64,000 nt of DNA from the NCBI GenBank assembly GCA_902729315.2, contig LR746272.1, positions 5,336,272 to 5,400,271 on the forward strand. The letters run 5' to 3'. Below are positions 13,509 to 25,561 of the stretch, one piece after another (within the stretch, counting starts at the first letter, position 1; every line of letters begins with the position of its first letter). This DNA is from Spirodela intermedia (taxonomy: Eukaryota > Streptophyta > Magnoliopsida > Alismatales > Araceae). The notes under the pieces were generated by a model that had not been told where the DNA came from, ran no database searches, and worked only from the letters and a program-made list of their open reading frames with translations. The translations under genes and the position numbers were made by a program.

Positions 13509-14223
13509 GGCCCAATCCAATCCTCGGAGCTCTTCTCTTGGCCGTCCGGATCTGTTCATGTAAAGGAATACAATTATTTTTCTATTTTTTCTTTTTTTAT
13601 TTTCTAAATTTCTTTGCGCACTGGCGGCCTTGACGTGGAAACTTTATCCATAATTAAATGAGAACTAAAATCGTGTTTTTATTGTTCTTCTTCTGATTTC
13701 TTTTAGGATAATTGATCATAATATTCCTTTCTGAAAAGTGGGTTGCTTTTTTTCTTTTTTCCGGGATATTTCTGGTCCTGGTCGTCAGGAAATAACTAGT
13801 TTCTCAGCATGAACTCCGACTAGATACCACTTCTCTGCCGATTACTGATTTCTTGATGCTTGCACTTGTTTTTCTGCTTATATCATTCAACACCAGCAAT
13901 CTCCACCCTACTTGTGGGGAGAGAGAGAGAGAGAGAGAGAGAGAAGAGAGAATACTCAACCTGGGGGTAAGTTTCTGCAAGTCTTAAACCCCTGTGGGGG
14001 AGACCAGCACTCAGGTTTAAATATCATCAGCCTCACAAGAGGGGAGGGAGAGAGAGAGAGAGTAGCGGGTAAGTTTCTGCAAGACTTAAACCGTTGCGCA
14101 GGGAGACCAGCACTCCACTGAGGTTTACATATCTTCAGCCTCACAAGAGGAGAGGGAGAGAAAGTAGTCTACATTTCCAGTCCTCCAGAGCCGCAACCGG
14201 GTAGAAATACCTTCAATCGTGCT
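13509..14223. other. Convergent 3' flanks of the HGH1-like and NRP genes
   Basis: T-rich 3' flank of the HGH1-like gene, then a (GA)n tract at 13920-13943 and the tandem duplication described separately. No coding signal seen. Confidence 0.7.
13965..14160 (+). repeat. Tandem duplication, about 102-bp unit
   Basis: Two imperfect copies, starting at about 13965 and 14067. Each begins gggtaagtttctgcaag, then carries cttaaac..., gagaccagcact, gaggttta or caggttta, and ends in cagcctcacaagagg plus a GA-rich stretch. It lies between the two convergent gene ends. Confidence 0.85.
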
Positions 14224-14646
14224 TCAATCTTCATCATCTTCGCCCTCTTCATCCTCCTGTTCTTGGTCATCATCTTCATCTTCATCATCATCGTCATCAT
14301 CATCATCATCATCATCATCTGTGCCCCTCTCCTGACAAAGAGAATTTACTTTTAGAAACCAGACCGTTTTTTTTTTTCATCTTTCATCCCTATATTTACC
14401 AAGAAATCCTACTTTTTGCAGTCAAATAAAATATTTTTTTTCACCATTCGTCATCATCTTCATGGACTTATGAAAAATACCTCAAACTGTAGACCACAAA
14501 AATTTCATAAAATGGTTTTCTAAAATTTTCTCTTTCTATAAAATTCTATCCACTGATGTGTGAAACTAATGAAGTCAACGAGCAGGATGGAGGTGATCTA
14601 TGGAAAATATTGGGATCTTTAGTATAGAGAGAGCGAGAGGGGGGGG

Positions 14647-14721
<75 letters not shown>

Positions 14722-16951
14722 CATCATCTTCAATCCCATCAAGCTCATCGTCATCAATCTCCTGGGGAAAAAAATGAAAACGTTGAGCGACTGACCCCAG
14801 AGTATTATAGTTAATGGCACAAGATTGTGCACCTCATTGGACAACTTACGTTATTGAAGTACTTGAGAGGGTTCGGCCACAAGTCTTCCTTGATGATCTC
14901 GGCAACCTGAAATTGAATGAAAGTCAACTCTGTGCTCAAATCGTCGGTCAAACCAAGAAAAGGGTTGGAAAAATTAAGCATCAGTTGACCCAAATCACGG
15001 GGAAAAATGAAGAATTGATACCTCATCATGGAGACCATCCGACAGATTTTTATTCTGGGTTTCGGCAAACCAGGTGAAGAAGCTACGTTTTAATGAAGAT
15101 AAATGATTAATAATACAGAAAATGGCATTAAAATTTTGAACACAAATAATTACTTCTAAACGAGCAGTCAACCATATAAACCCCAATTATTTTCGACCAA
15201 ATGAATATTCAGCGGTGGATTACATGCAACACACTCTTACTCAAGTGTACCCATCTCTCCGTGTAAAGATAAATGATTAATAATACAGACAATGTAAAGA
15301 AAAATAATTACTGTTAATTAGCAGTCAACCATATAAAACCCAATTAATTTTGACCAAATAAATATTCAAATGTTCAACACAAGTACCATTAATGACCATC
15401 ATAACCTGATGAACAGTGATTATTAGTAATGATGGATTACATACATGCATGTAATCACCATGGTTAAGCATAAATCTTCTGATTGAAAGATAATCCTCCC
15501 GAACTAATTATCATGGCCACAGAAATATGTAGATGACTAGAAAAAGTCACTGAAAAAAAATAAAAATGATCATGTGAATAAATACCACTCCCCAGCTTGA
15601 ATCGACCAGTAATCATAGTAGCAGAATCACAAAACAATACGCATCATTATTTTTCATTTATTTGGGCTAAAATTATGGTCCCCCACCTCTCATCATGGAA
15701 ACTCCGCTTGCCGTCCTTCATCTTTGGGCCAACGCCATTGGCTAAGCCCTGCCATCATCACAGGAAAACCATCGGCGTTGACTAAATTGACGAGTCAACC
15801 ACAGCGTGTTCATTCCTCACCTTGCCCTCTTTCCATCTTATCTTGGTGCCCGTTATGTTAGTCGTCCCATCGTCAAAGAAGCTGAAAGCCTTTGTAAGCT
15901 TGGTGTCTTCGAAGAAAGGATTCGAGGAGAAGGTCTGAAACATGAAGATCATAAGGAAGGTATTTACCACATTTAGTACTATGCATTGGGGTGGTCATTC
16001 ATTGGGCGGCGAATAAACTCACAAAGGAAATAGAATAGCCCGACTTCACATCTCTGGAGTCCTCCACATCTAAGGAGGTCAGATGCTTGAAAATCTACAC
16101 AAATAAAATAAAAAAAATAAAAAAATAAAACAAAATGGAGAGAGAAAGTAAAATGAGCCAGATATCAAGATGGGCTTTGCTTTTACATAATTTCCGATTA
16201 AATAAATAAATAAATTTTATTTTTTGGCCAAATTATGCGTGAATTAGGGAATATTTAATGTTCATGGGGATCTCTGGCAGACCTTCTCGTCCTCCTCGTT
16301 GAGTAGCTCGCCAAGTGCAGGATGACTCATAAACTGCAAGTTTTTCCGTTGAAAGGAAAGCGGGGTTATTAACTCTAATATCACCATAAGATATATAGAA
16401 GAGGAAGAGGAAGAGAAAAATATAACATAAATATGAGTATATATATATATATATATACATATAAAAAATTGATGAATCGGCACAAACCGCAGTCAGCCAG
16501 AAATCAGGGATTGTCTGGATGATCTCATTCCGCTTGATGTATACGGGCCTCCTTATCTCGTTGTACTTCTGCTCGACCTCTAAGACCTTGTCACTTGCTT
16601 CCTCGTTGACCTAGAAAGGGAATGATCACTGAATGATTTGACAATCTGAATGAATGGCTCGGATCTGATCGTGAACCGATTAAACAATGCAAATGTTAGA
16701 AGAATATCAATGCTCACATGTGGCAGAAACCACCTTAAAAAAAGCCTGCTGTTTGAGTAAAAATGGAGCTAATTCGTCAGACAGACAAATCATCCAGACA
16801 GATTATTATCGTTAATAGAAGAAATATGGTGCATCAGTTCTTCAAATGGCAGCAGAGAAAGATTAATATAGCTCAAAGACCCTTCACGGAAAAATATATT
16901 TCTTCATATGAGATAATGAAATTTATTAACAAATCATGAACTCTGCGACCA

Positions 16952-17000
<49 letters not shown>

Positions 17001-17679
17001 ATATATATATATATATATCGATCCTCTGTTCATAATTCACTGGGCATAAAACCCGTCGATTTTTGCTCCGAGTTGAACCTCTCTCGCAGGAAAGCTGAGG
17101 AAATACTTGTACATTCCTATGGACTAAAGCCATGCACCCGTGGGATGTAAGACCATCTTTTGCCATGAAATCATGTAAGAAAGATGACAAAACTCCTCTC
17201 TTCTCTGCTCCAGAAGATGGCGAAAAAGCTGCAAGTCATGATGTCACAATGGCGGTATTGCAGATATCGCAAGATTAGAAGAGGCCTACGCGGAAACCCA
17301 GCGAAATATCATGGTCGATCTGGTTTCGGGGAAGCGCAGCCGCCGAATATCCCTCGGGAAATGGACGATGGGGGATAACCGAGCCCTCTCGCGAGATAAG
17401 AAGGCATCATTTGGGGCAATGGTGGAAGCGCTCCGAATATGATTGAGAATAGGAACCGAGAGAGAGAAGAAAAAAAAGATGAGCCGCTCCCATGGGATCA
17501 GTTCCCGGGAACAGAAGAAGGAAAATAAGACAGAGATTGGGATGAGGAGGGGCGCAGCGGCTCACCTTCTCGATCTCATCCTGTACCTCCTGAAGCCTCT
17601 CGATGGAGAGAACGAGCTCCCCATCAATGTGGTCATTCTCCTCCGCCACCTTCGACTTCTTCCCCTTGTCCGCCACCAT
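14224..17679 (-). CDS. NAP1-related protein / SET-type histone chaperone
   Basis: Nuclear histone H2A/H2B chaperone of the SET/TAF-I group (plant NRP1/NRP2). Ten minus-strand exons: 17679-17566, 16610-16488, 16333-16283, 16094-16023, 15934-15821, 15748-15687, 15082-15022, 14906-14850, 14761-14720 and 14331-14224, all GT-AG and in phase, giving 267 residues (family about 255). The N-terminal dimerisation helix contains [20 protein letters not shown] and [17 protein letters not shown]. The earmuff domain contains [31 protein letters not shown] and [32 protein letters not shown] and an acidic tail with twelve consecutive Asp follow. The Asp run is encoded by a GAT repeat. A (CT)n microsatellite directly follows the donor of exon 9. 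The start matches the conserved MVADK. Confidence 0.95.
14640..14718. repeat. G run plus long (GA)n tract beside an NRP splice donor
   Basis: A run of about ten G followed by about 34 GA units on the plus strand. On the minus strand this reads as (CT)n starting right after the GT of the donor of NRP exon 9 (exon end 14720). Confidence 0.95.
15098..15370. repeat. Direct duplication inside NRP intron 6
   Basis: Two copies of about 110 bp, near 15098-15213 and 15267-15370, share agataaatgattaataata, agcagtcaaccatataaa and accaaat-aatattca. They sit within the intron between the exons ending at 15687 and starting at 15082. AT-rich with no coding signal. Confidence 0.8.
16957..17018. repeat. (CT)n followed by (TA)n in NRP intron 1
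   Basis: About 20 CT units followed by about 9 TA units. A smaller (TA)n lies at 16437-16457 in the next intron. Confidence 0.95.
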
Positions 17680-18160
17680 CCTTCCCCCTCCGCTAACCAA
17701 ATAGGCTAACCCTAATTCCCGCCCCACAGGAGTTAACCAGATGTAACCTTGACGTGAGCGTAGCAGAGTCAGAGCTAGCGGGAGGAGAGACGACAGGGGT
17801 TTAGAAGCCTGCACAGAAAACCCTTCGCTTGAAGAAGATAGAAAAACCAGCTTTTTATTGGAAGGAAGAGACAGAGGGGGGGGGGGGGGCGGAGTTTGGC
17901 GGGGGATGCAGTATCCGGTCACCTGCAAGGCTTCTCGGTGAGATTACCTCCACAGTTCGAAGAAGATGGCGTCGCCCGTTGCATTGGTGGTGAGACCCAC
18001 GGGGGCGCCTAAATTGAGTTGAAACCCTAACCCTAGAAAACTGCGTGGCCCTCGATTAGATCAGATCACAGAGTCAACGGAAGACGTCATCATCACGGTC
18101 GGTCGCTGACGTCATCCCTGTTCCTGGCGAAACTGGATCAGGCCCATTAATCCAGGTGGC
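17680..18160. promoter_or_regulatory. NRP promoter and 5' leader region
   Basis: This region lies upstream of the NRP start and contains a homopolymer G run at about 17877-17890. No convincing TATA box was identified. There is a short ATG-initiated stretch on the plus strand near 17965, which I could not connect to any downstream exon. Confidence 0.45.
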
Positions 18161-18510
18161 TAATTTATGGGCCTTTCAGACGAGCCCACTAGGAAACCAG
18201 GAGATTGTCGAATAGCTCATTATTCCTCAAGACGAACTTTCAGGCCCATTTGTTTGGCCCACTGTGCTGATGTCCAACAGCGAGGCCAAGAGAGAGCCAG
18301 GATAGTGGGTCAGGTCGACGACCCACTCTCAGACCCAATTCATTTGGCCCACTAGTAGATATGAATGGGATAATGGGCTCATTTCGTTTGGCCCACTATG
18401 CTGACGTCCAGTTTCTTACGTGAAGACAACCCACTCACAGGCCCACTTCACGTGGTCCACTGGTACAAAGAAATGGGATAATTAGCCCAGTTTGTGTGGA
18501 CTTCACCAGC
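18160..18510 (+). repeat. Degenerate tandem repeats rich in TGGGCC/GGCCCA
   Basis: Units of roughly 110-130 bp are repeated. The block cccat-tgtttggcccactgtgctgatgtcc (near 18242) recurs near 18373 with cgtttggcccactatgctgacgtcc. A second block, cccactctcagaccca near 18318, recurs as cccactcacaggccca near 18430. A partial third unit starts near 18485. GGCCCA/TGGGCC motifs match the plant site II type of promoter element. Confidence 0.7.
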
Positions 18511-18539
18511 TACATTGAAATCGATATACGTATTTATAG

Positions 18540-19173
18540 GTGTACCAAGGTCAAATTAAAGTCAGATCGCGATTTGAAGAGGGTCAACCACTTGGGTGCG
18601 CACTAAAGACCCAGTCAAAGGACGACGTAAATCGCGGGCCTGACCCAGTAACGAGTCAACGCATTGCCTTTTCGTGGCGGACTCCTGACCCAGTAACGAC
18701 GTAAATGGCTGGACGACTTCCTACGCGTCCGTGGAGGAGGAGAGAGAGTTGGAGAGGGAGAGGCGAGAGAGAGACAGAGAGAGAGAGCACTCTTGGCGGG
18801 CCAGAGACTCTCCCAGTGGAAAGAAGGAAGGGGAGGCTTCTCGTCGTTCTCGACGGCCAGTTGGGGAGGTGGACGAAGAAGTGAGGGTCTTCACCCTCCA
18901 GAGGCGGGAATCATGGGGGATCGGGGATGAGAGAGAAAAGAGAGCGCCGCCGGAGCATATGAAACTCCAAGTTGGCAGAGGGCCAGCGGAGTCTGAGTAG
19001 CTACTATGGTATAAACATTCCTATTTCGGTGACTAAACAGGATAATATATAAATAGTCAGCCGACATATGCTCATAATTGATGTTTGACCATCCCGGGTC
19101 TGGAGAAGAACTCTGAAAACAGGTTTCTGGCGTGTCGCAATCTCCTCTCATTAGAGAGAGAATGAGGGGAGAG

Positions 19174-19204
<31 letters not shown>
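18540..19204 (+). repeat. Duplicated upstream block of PKS-like gene 1
   Basis: It matches 25370-26037 upstream of the second PKS-like gene. Shared pieces include gagcgccgccgg-gcatat followed by aaactccaa, then aacattc-tat-tcggtg and cagccg. Each ends in a (GA)n tract, here at 19184-19204. An apparent Arg/Glu-rich open frame across it is low complexity and not a gene. Confidence 0.75.
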
Positions 19205-19205
<1 letters not shown>

Positions 19206-19800
19206 CTGAATGCGGGAAATCATTCTCTTCTCAGACAGCTGTTTCCGAATTAGAAGACGAAACTGCTTACAAAGTTTAATGGGTTTCTGACAATGCCCCT
19301 TTTTGGTGGTGATGTTATCTCATAGTTCAAGTTGTCAGGTGGCTGCTCTAGTTGCCCATCGGGCCGCCCCACCTGGCTTGTCTTCATCGAGCTACCAGTC
19401 TGCTCCCACCCTCCCTCTGCCAGATACCCTGCAAGCAGAGTCTCTCCAGGGGCCACGTAGTCTACCCATCTTCCACTTCTTCTTCTTCTTCTTCTTGTGT
19501 CCTCCGGTCCCCATACTTTCCTCCTCTTAAACTTCTCCAACTGAGAGTTCTCCTCTCTCGCCCTCAGACTCCGTCTCGTCTCTCCTTCATCCCTTTTCGA
19601 GGTATCCCAGTTCACTGTTTCCTCCCTCTTTCTCTCTCTTGGTCACTGCGATCGTCGGTCGCCGGAAGGCTAGAGTAAGTTTCTCCGGGGCTGCCAAGGT
19701 CTTGTTAACTGGAAGAGCTCTTCGAGTTGGGGTCTCTTCCTCGTCGGCATCATCCCTCACCAGTAAAGCTTCTCCTTTCTGTGGAGTGCCTCTTACAGCC

Positions 19801-20757
19801 ATGGTTACTCGCCCAGAGGGATCTTCAAGTCGCAGCCTCTATCCCTTCTCTTTCCGCGTCGCCCCCGGAGACGACCGCTTCTCTCTCGTGCTCACGAACG
19901 ACTTCTCCAGAGTCACCGCGTCGAGGGAGTGGAAGAGGAGGACGGCGGGGGAAGACGAAGAGCTGGAAATTTTCCAGGCCGAGAAGTACTTCAGCGGCGC
20001 CATGGACGGCGGCGAAGTCGTGCTTAGCCCTTTCAAGGTGTCCCCGGAGAGGGAGCTCACGTTCTCCCCCGGCCCGGTCACCCCCTCGGCCACGCCTAGC
20101 GCATTCTTCGAATCCTGGGGGACTCCGTTAGGGAGCAAGAAGCTCCTCAGGGTCTCCCTCTGGTCTTGCTTCGGAAAGTCTTCCGTCGCCGTCAGTGAGA
20201 TCGCCGAGGAGAGCGACGGTACCTTTCGGGAGAACGGGTTCCTGTGTAATGAGAAAACCAGTCGGTGGAAAACGGACAAGCCGGGCGGCGCTTTCCGGCA
20301 CACGACGGCGACCCGCTTTGCCCCACCCTCGGATCTGATAAAAAGGAAGACGACGAGGACATTTAAACTGGCCATGGCGGACCCAGAAGTGGACGTATTC
20401 AGCGAGTCCAGCTCGGACCTGTTCGAGCTCGAGACCGTCTCCACAAGCACCCACGCATTCGGCGGCACCGGCGGCGCGCCGAGTGAGGCAAGCATCGAGT
20501 GGAGCGTTGTCACGGCGAAAGCCTCCGACTTCTCGTCGGCGCCGGAAGGCCAAAGGAGGTTCTCTACGGTGGCGACGAGACGACGGCACCAGCGGAGCGG
20601 TGGGCTGGGTTGCAGGGGAAGGAAGGCGATCAACGTGGCGGCGAATGTCCATAGGACGCCGGCCAAGTCCGACCCAGAAGAGTGGAGATGGCGGGGGAGG
20701 GTGGGGGCGCTGGCATCTTCGATGGATCTCAGGCAGGCCAGACGGGCCACCTCGTAG
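19801..20757 (+). CDS. PHYTOCHROME KINASE SUBSTRATE-like protein, copy 1
   Basis: PKS proteins are plant-specific, plasma-membrane-associated partners of phytochromes and phototropin signalling, acting in phototropism and leaf positioning. Single exon, 318 residues, smaller than typical members (about 400-440). The start at 19801 gives MVTRPEG, resembling the family N-terminus MVTLT; the frame is open upstream but has no earlier ATG. Family motifs: IFQAEKYFSGAMDGGE (about 57-72), WSCFGKSSV (about 121-129), SESSSDLFELE (about 200-210) and the hallmark SEASIEWSVVTA (about 228). The C-terminus ends early at TAG (20755-20757); similarity to copy 2 continues past this stop, so copy 1 appears shortened. 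AATAAA lies at 20935-20940 in the 3' flank. Confidence 0.85.
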   Translation: MVTRPEGSSSRSLYPFSFRVAPGDDRFSLVLTNDFSRVTASREWKRRTAGEDEELEIFQAEKYFSGAMDGGEVVLSPFKVSPERELTFSPGPVTPSATPSAFFESWGTPLGSKKLLRVSLWSCFGKSSVAVSEIAEESDGTFRENGFLCNEKTSRWKTDKPGGAFRHTTATRFAPPSDLIKRKTTRTFKLAMADPEVDVFSESSSDLFELETVSTSTHAFGGTGGAPSEASIEWSVVTAKASDFSSAPEGQRRFSTVATRRRHQRSGGLGCRGRKAINVAANVHRTPAKSDPEEWRWRGRVGALASSMDLRQARRATS

Positions 20758-22929
20758 CAGCCCGCCGGATCTCGGCGCCAATCCCTTCGCTTTCCCGGCG
20801 GTGAGCCCACTAGTCTGCTGTTGAGCTGCGACGTCCAAGAGGGACAAACCTTTTGTCGCCGTTAATCTTGTCGTGAGTCCAAGCAATTCTCCAAGGTGTT
20901 TTGTCGTTCGTTCATGTAAGCTGTCCAGCAAGAAAATAAAGTGGCATGCGATCGTTTTCTTCATATAAATTAAACTCAATAATTGAACACTATGATATGA
21001 ATTAAGCTCGTGGTTCTAGGTGCGGGTTAAGTTTACTTATCACTAGTAACTCGTGGTTGCTATTGGTACGGGGCAACCTATTAAATTATCGGCAAAAGAG
21101 ACCATATTAAAACACAATCAAATTGCTTATCATTAGGTGTAAAACATTGGATACAAACATGTCAGCTACACTGCAGGATTTTTTACATGAATGAATGAAA
21201 AACCTCAACATCATGCACATGGCTTGATGGAGATGGTCTTTAAAATAATATGTTTGAAATAACATGGCGCATGTTGCTAACTGGGTTAATATTTTCCTTA
21301 TAAGAGTAAGAGGAACCCCACGATCATAGGAAATAATTTTTCTATCATTAATCTATTTCCTATCACTCTTGACATGATAGTTTACTCTTCACCCACTCCA
21401 TAAAGTCTAGAGGTTGTTTATTATGGTCTCTTATCAACATGTACTAATGGGGAACTATCATAATTCATGCCACACAAATTTAATAATTGATTTTTCTTCA
21501 TGTCAAATAGAGTAGATTTTTGGGTTTTACATTGTGCTAAAACCTGAGTATTTATTTTGACGGGGGAAAAGATATGTAAGCTTGTAATGAGAGGCTGTTC
21601 TATTTGAAAACATATTTAAAACTTTTATGTTAGCGAGAAGCATATGCTTACAGTCATCTATTGTGTGTTATTGGAAACATTAACCAGAATTTGAAGTTAT
21701 AGGAAGCAAGCGACAACAGGTAAAAGAAAACTATTCACATCTATACTATTCACGCCTGAGTTGTAAAGTATTGATATGTAGGTTATTGTCCAGACCTGTA
21801 TAGATACAATAAGTTGTTTCTACATGTTAACACCTGCATGAAAACCATATAACCATTTATTCAAGGGTTTTGATTATAATTATTGACATTGTGACAAATA
21901 GTAAACTTCGACATTGTGGATGGACACCAATGACAACGGGAAGAAACTAGCTGCAATAATTGCAATGTTAAAAGACAAAAAAGTGAAAATAAAGTCAACT
22001 CTAAAGACATCACAACCAAAAGTAATTAGGTGCCAACAATTTTAAAGAATTCTACAATCAAGTATTGACTTGACTTTCTGGAATGGCTAGTTTTCATGAA
22101 ATGAAAATGAAAAATTTGAAGAAGTAGCTGCTTTCTAGCATTTAGAGGAGCAACTTTTGCGACATGTACATGTGTTTCTCAAGATACAAAACACAATTTT
22201 TATGGGTCTTCGTCATGCTTCCAAAAAATCAATACCCGTTTGCATGTGGCGCTAGGTTCAAGTTAACAAATTTCCAAGATATTTAATAGTAGTTTGATTT
22301 ATTTACTCCACTGTCCAAGGACCGGGTGTCTTAGGGTCACGGTTGACCTCACCTTGACTCTTACCTCAAACTGACCTTGGCCACCTTTGTCGGCACTGAG
22401 TAGTCTTTTCATAAGTGGAAGGCTTCACCAATGGATAACGTGCTCTCTCTCATAGAATACATAAGGAAGAGGAGTCCCTACTTCACCGTTTCATGCGCGA
22501 ATCCCCTTTACATTTCTAGTGGAAAACCCTCTCAAAACTTTCCTATTTGTGGTCCTAACAGGCCATGATCTTTGCTTCCCGAGAATCCCACCACACCCTT
22601 GTTCTCTTTGCTCCATAGTGAGAGAACGTAGGTTGGGCAATTCAACCCACAATAGTCATCCGGTCTGCTGCGCTAGCTCACTCGATCCGACACCAGATCA
22701 GGCTCTCCATTGTGAACCGTCGTCTGATCGACTAGTCCGCCACGAACTGTTGTCTTCTCTGCCTGGTATTGATATGGACCTACTTCACAAGCCTATATCT
22801 TAAAAACTTTTGGTGTAACACCAGATCTTTGCTTTCTGTTAAATTCTTAGTGAGATACACACGAAATCACATGCTTCAGCAAGTTTAATTAGATTTAATA
22901 GCTGTTATTAGTTTGGGATTTGACCTAAA

Positions 22930-23115
22930 AATGATCTTCTACGTTCATGATTGTAGGAGACAAACCAGAGGAATATCTCTCATATCTTCTAAATTCATAG
23001 CTCCAGGAGTCCAAATTACAGTACAACCTCTCCTCTTCTAGATTCATAGCTATGGAAGGCCGAACTGGAGTATGACTTCTCCTCTCTTCAAAATTCATGG
23101 CTCTTGGGGCAAACA
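22930..23115 (+). repeat. Minisatellite, about 50-bp unit, four degenerate copies
   Basis: The core ttcat(a/g)-ct recurs at 22944, 22994, 23043 and 23094, with intervals of 50, 49 and 51 bp. Each core is followed by a purine-rich ggag/ggaa stretch and preceded by tcttctaaa or similar. Confidence 0.8.
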
Positions 23116-23396
23116 AGATTAGTGTTTCATTTTCTCTAAATTAAGACTCTAGATTAACACAAGTACAACATGACTCAAAACTATGATGCATAATATATTA
23201 CTTGTTTTGGTGTTTACTCTTATATATTCAAGACTTATCATTGAGAATGTGCCATTAGCCCTCGATTTCCTGATGCTTTCACCATTGATCTTCATATTTT
23301 GGTGTTCCTTTAATATTCACTAGTATTTGTTTTATTGCTAAGGTTTTCTAATGGCTGTTTAGTAGTGCAAAACTAGTCTTTTCATGGAGACAATGT

Positions 23397-23477
23397 GTCC
23401 TAATAGTAACTTCTATTTATTTAGTTTTGTGTCAATATGTCCTAATAGTAACTTCTATTTTTTTAGTTTTGTGTCAC
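23397..23477 (+). repeat. Tandem duplication, about 43-bp unit
   Basis: Two copies of gtcctaatagtaacttctat followed by t-tttagttttgtgtca. Confidence 0.9.
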
Positions 23478-25048
23478 AGGCAATAGTCGCCTTTCCCTAC
23501 TTGTGTGTTGCCAGATGTGTTGAGACCCAAATTTGAGTAGAGAAAAAATATGAAGATAATATTATACTTCGATGATCAATAGATTCTATAAATCATTTTA
23601 GAGCATATGTAATCATGTTAGGCATTTTAAAGGATCACAAAAACAATCAATTTAGCTTGTATGGTAAAATAATTTTGTAACCCTTGGTTTTGAGTATACT
23701 AATTTAGGCTTTCTTTAATAAAAATCATTCAGATCATCAAAATATTTAATTGCAGTCATAATATTTACTATTATTTCATTTCTTATGTTCATCATCAAAT
23801 CATAATGGGCTCCTAAAGCCAACACTACGAAATACTTCCAACCAACAATGTTGTATAATATGATTTTTCCTGAAAATTTATGTAATTGGTTTCAATCCTT
23901 AAAGGTTCATATAATGAAGTTATCAAATGGGCTTCATTCCGTGTTTTTTTCACTAATTAGGCCATCTAGTAGTTTTCAATCATTTGTATGAGTTTTAACA
24001 AGAGGTGTAGAATTATAATATTTTAACGAAAATTATCTGCATACTAATTGAAATCTAAATAGTTAAATGCGACTTGTTCTTTGAAATTTAATTGCAAGAA
24101 ATTTATTAAAATTGATGTTTTCTAGTTAACCAATAAACTCAACAAGAGTGATTTTTTATCTAAATTATCCTTCTTATACAAGGTATCCAACACGTTGAAA
24201 TATTTTTGGCTCGATTTTTTTTTAATGTGAGACAACTCAATTAGGTTTATGTAACCATTTAAAAATACTTCCTTTAGGAATGTAATTTTGGTTTTAAGCA
24301 TGCTTCACCTTACAACTAAGGACTGAACTCGACTGGGTTGATGGTGGGTCTCCAAAACCGAATGTCATAGATTCAAATTCTTCAAGCGTGACTATGATCT
24401 TTGTTATCTTGAATGACCATAAACCAGCTCAAAAAAGTTGAATTGCAACTCAATTTTAACTTGCAGGGAAAGAGGGAACTTGGACATTTTAATCTAATTC
24501 CTCTTTTTTTCTCACACGAAATCCATTTATCTGCTGGTTGTACAAGCAATGTCTCGATGTTTCATCATCGGATGGAGCTTCTTCTTTTAGGGCCCATTAT
24601 CCGTATAATCACTACTAGTCATCGGCGTTCGGTTCTGTCCATCTTTGTCAGACCCAGACAATGAATTTCATTATTTTCTTGGAGAAATTAAATAAATACC
24701 GTAGATGTGTGTGCTCGCACAAGGTGAAACGTGAGGCCCAGATTAGAGTGCGAGAGGGCCTTCTGCCGCTGGAGCTCGATTTTCATGTTATTCGTGTTTG
24801 TTACGACGTAGGCTCTGACGCGGTGATCGGCGACACCCAAGCATGCATGCACGTGTGAGCCCACGTATACGATAGTTGATAAGGCCCCTTGTCCCGACGA
24901 CATACTTCCAGGCCCAGCTCTGCTGACCTGGGCCACGCGCTCCAAACTGGAGTTGTAATGGGTTAAGGCCCACTGGCTAGATGCAGCAGATGGGCATACA
25001 TTTTTATAAATTATGCATAGTCACGTATACATACATACATACATATAT

Positions 25049-25126
<78 letters not shown>

Positions 25127-25369
25127 GTATATAAATGTAATATGTATAATATGCATATCCACATTTATGTGTACATATACTAACATCAAGTTGGATAGAG
25201 TCTTGATTCAGATCAGTATTAGCCATGATTTGAGTTTTAGCTGATATGATCCTAAGTGATCCAGACTGGAGATAGTGATCGCCTAGTCATAAACCAAAAG
25301 TTAGGACTTTACCCAACATTAAAAGTGAATACCCCGCAAGCTAAAGTTTATTCAAGGGTCTATAACTGA

Positions 25370-25495
25370 GATAATGTCATATCGGGTCTGCACCAGAGAC
25401 CCAGCGAAAGGATAATATAGACAATGGGTCCGACCAATTAATGGAACCGCGAATCACCTTTATAGGCAGGGATAATTATTCAAGCCCTATTTGGA

Positions 25496-25561
<66 letters not shown>

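Larger units (their letters stand above)
20958..25290. other. AT-rich spacer between the two PKS-like genes
   Basis: No convincing gene. It contains two small tandem repeats (listed separately) and a compound (GA)n tract at about 25050-25128. The first 100 bp after 20830 are the 3' UTR of PKS-like copy 1, similar to 28400-28520. Confidence 0.65.

Noticed and set aside
17965-17990. ATG-initiated plus-strand stretch (MASPVALV) that looks like a first exon
   Set aside because: No downstream exon continuing a recognisable protein was found; too short to support.
18731-19000. Arg/Glu-rich open frame
   Set aside because: Translation of GA-rich low-complexity DNA within the duplicated PKS upstream block.
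20128-20979. Long minus-strand open frames opposite PKS-like copy 1
   Set aside because: Antisense shadows of a GC-rich coding exon with no family motif; the plus-strand frame has the conserved PKS motifs.
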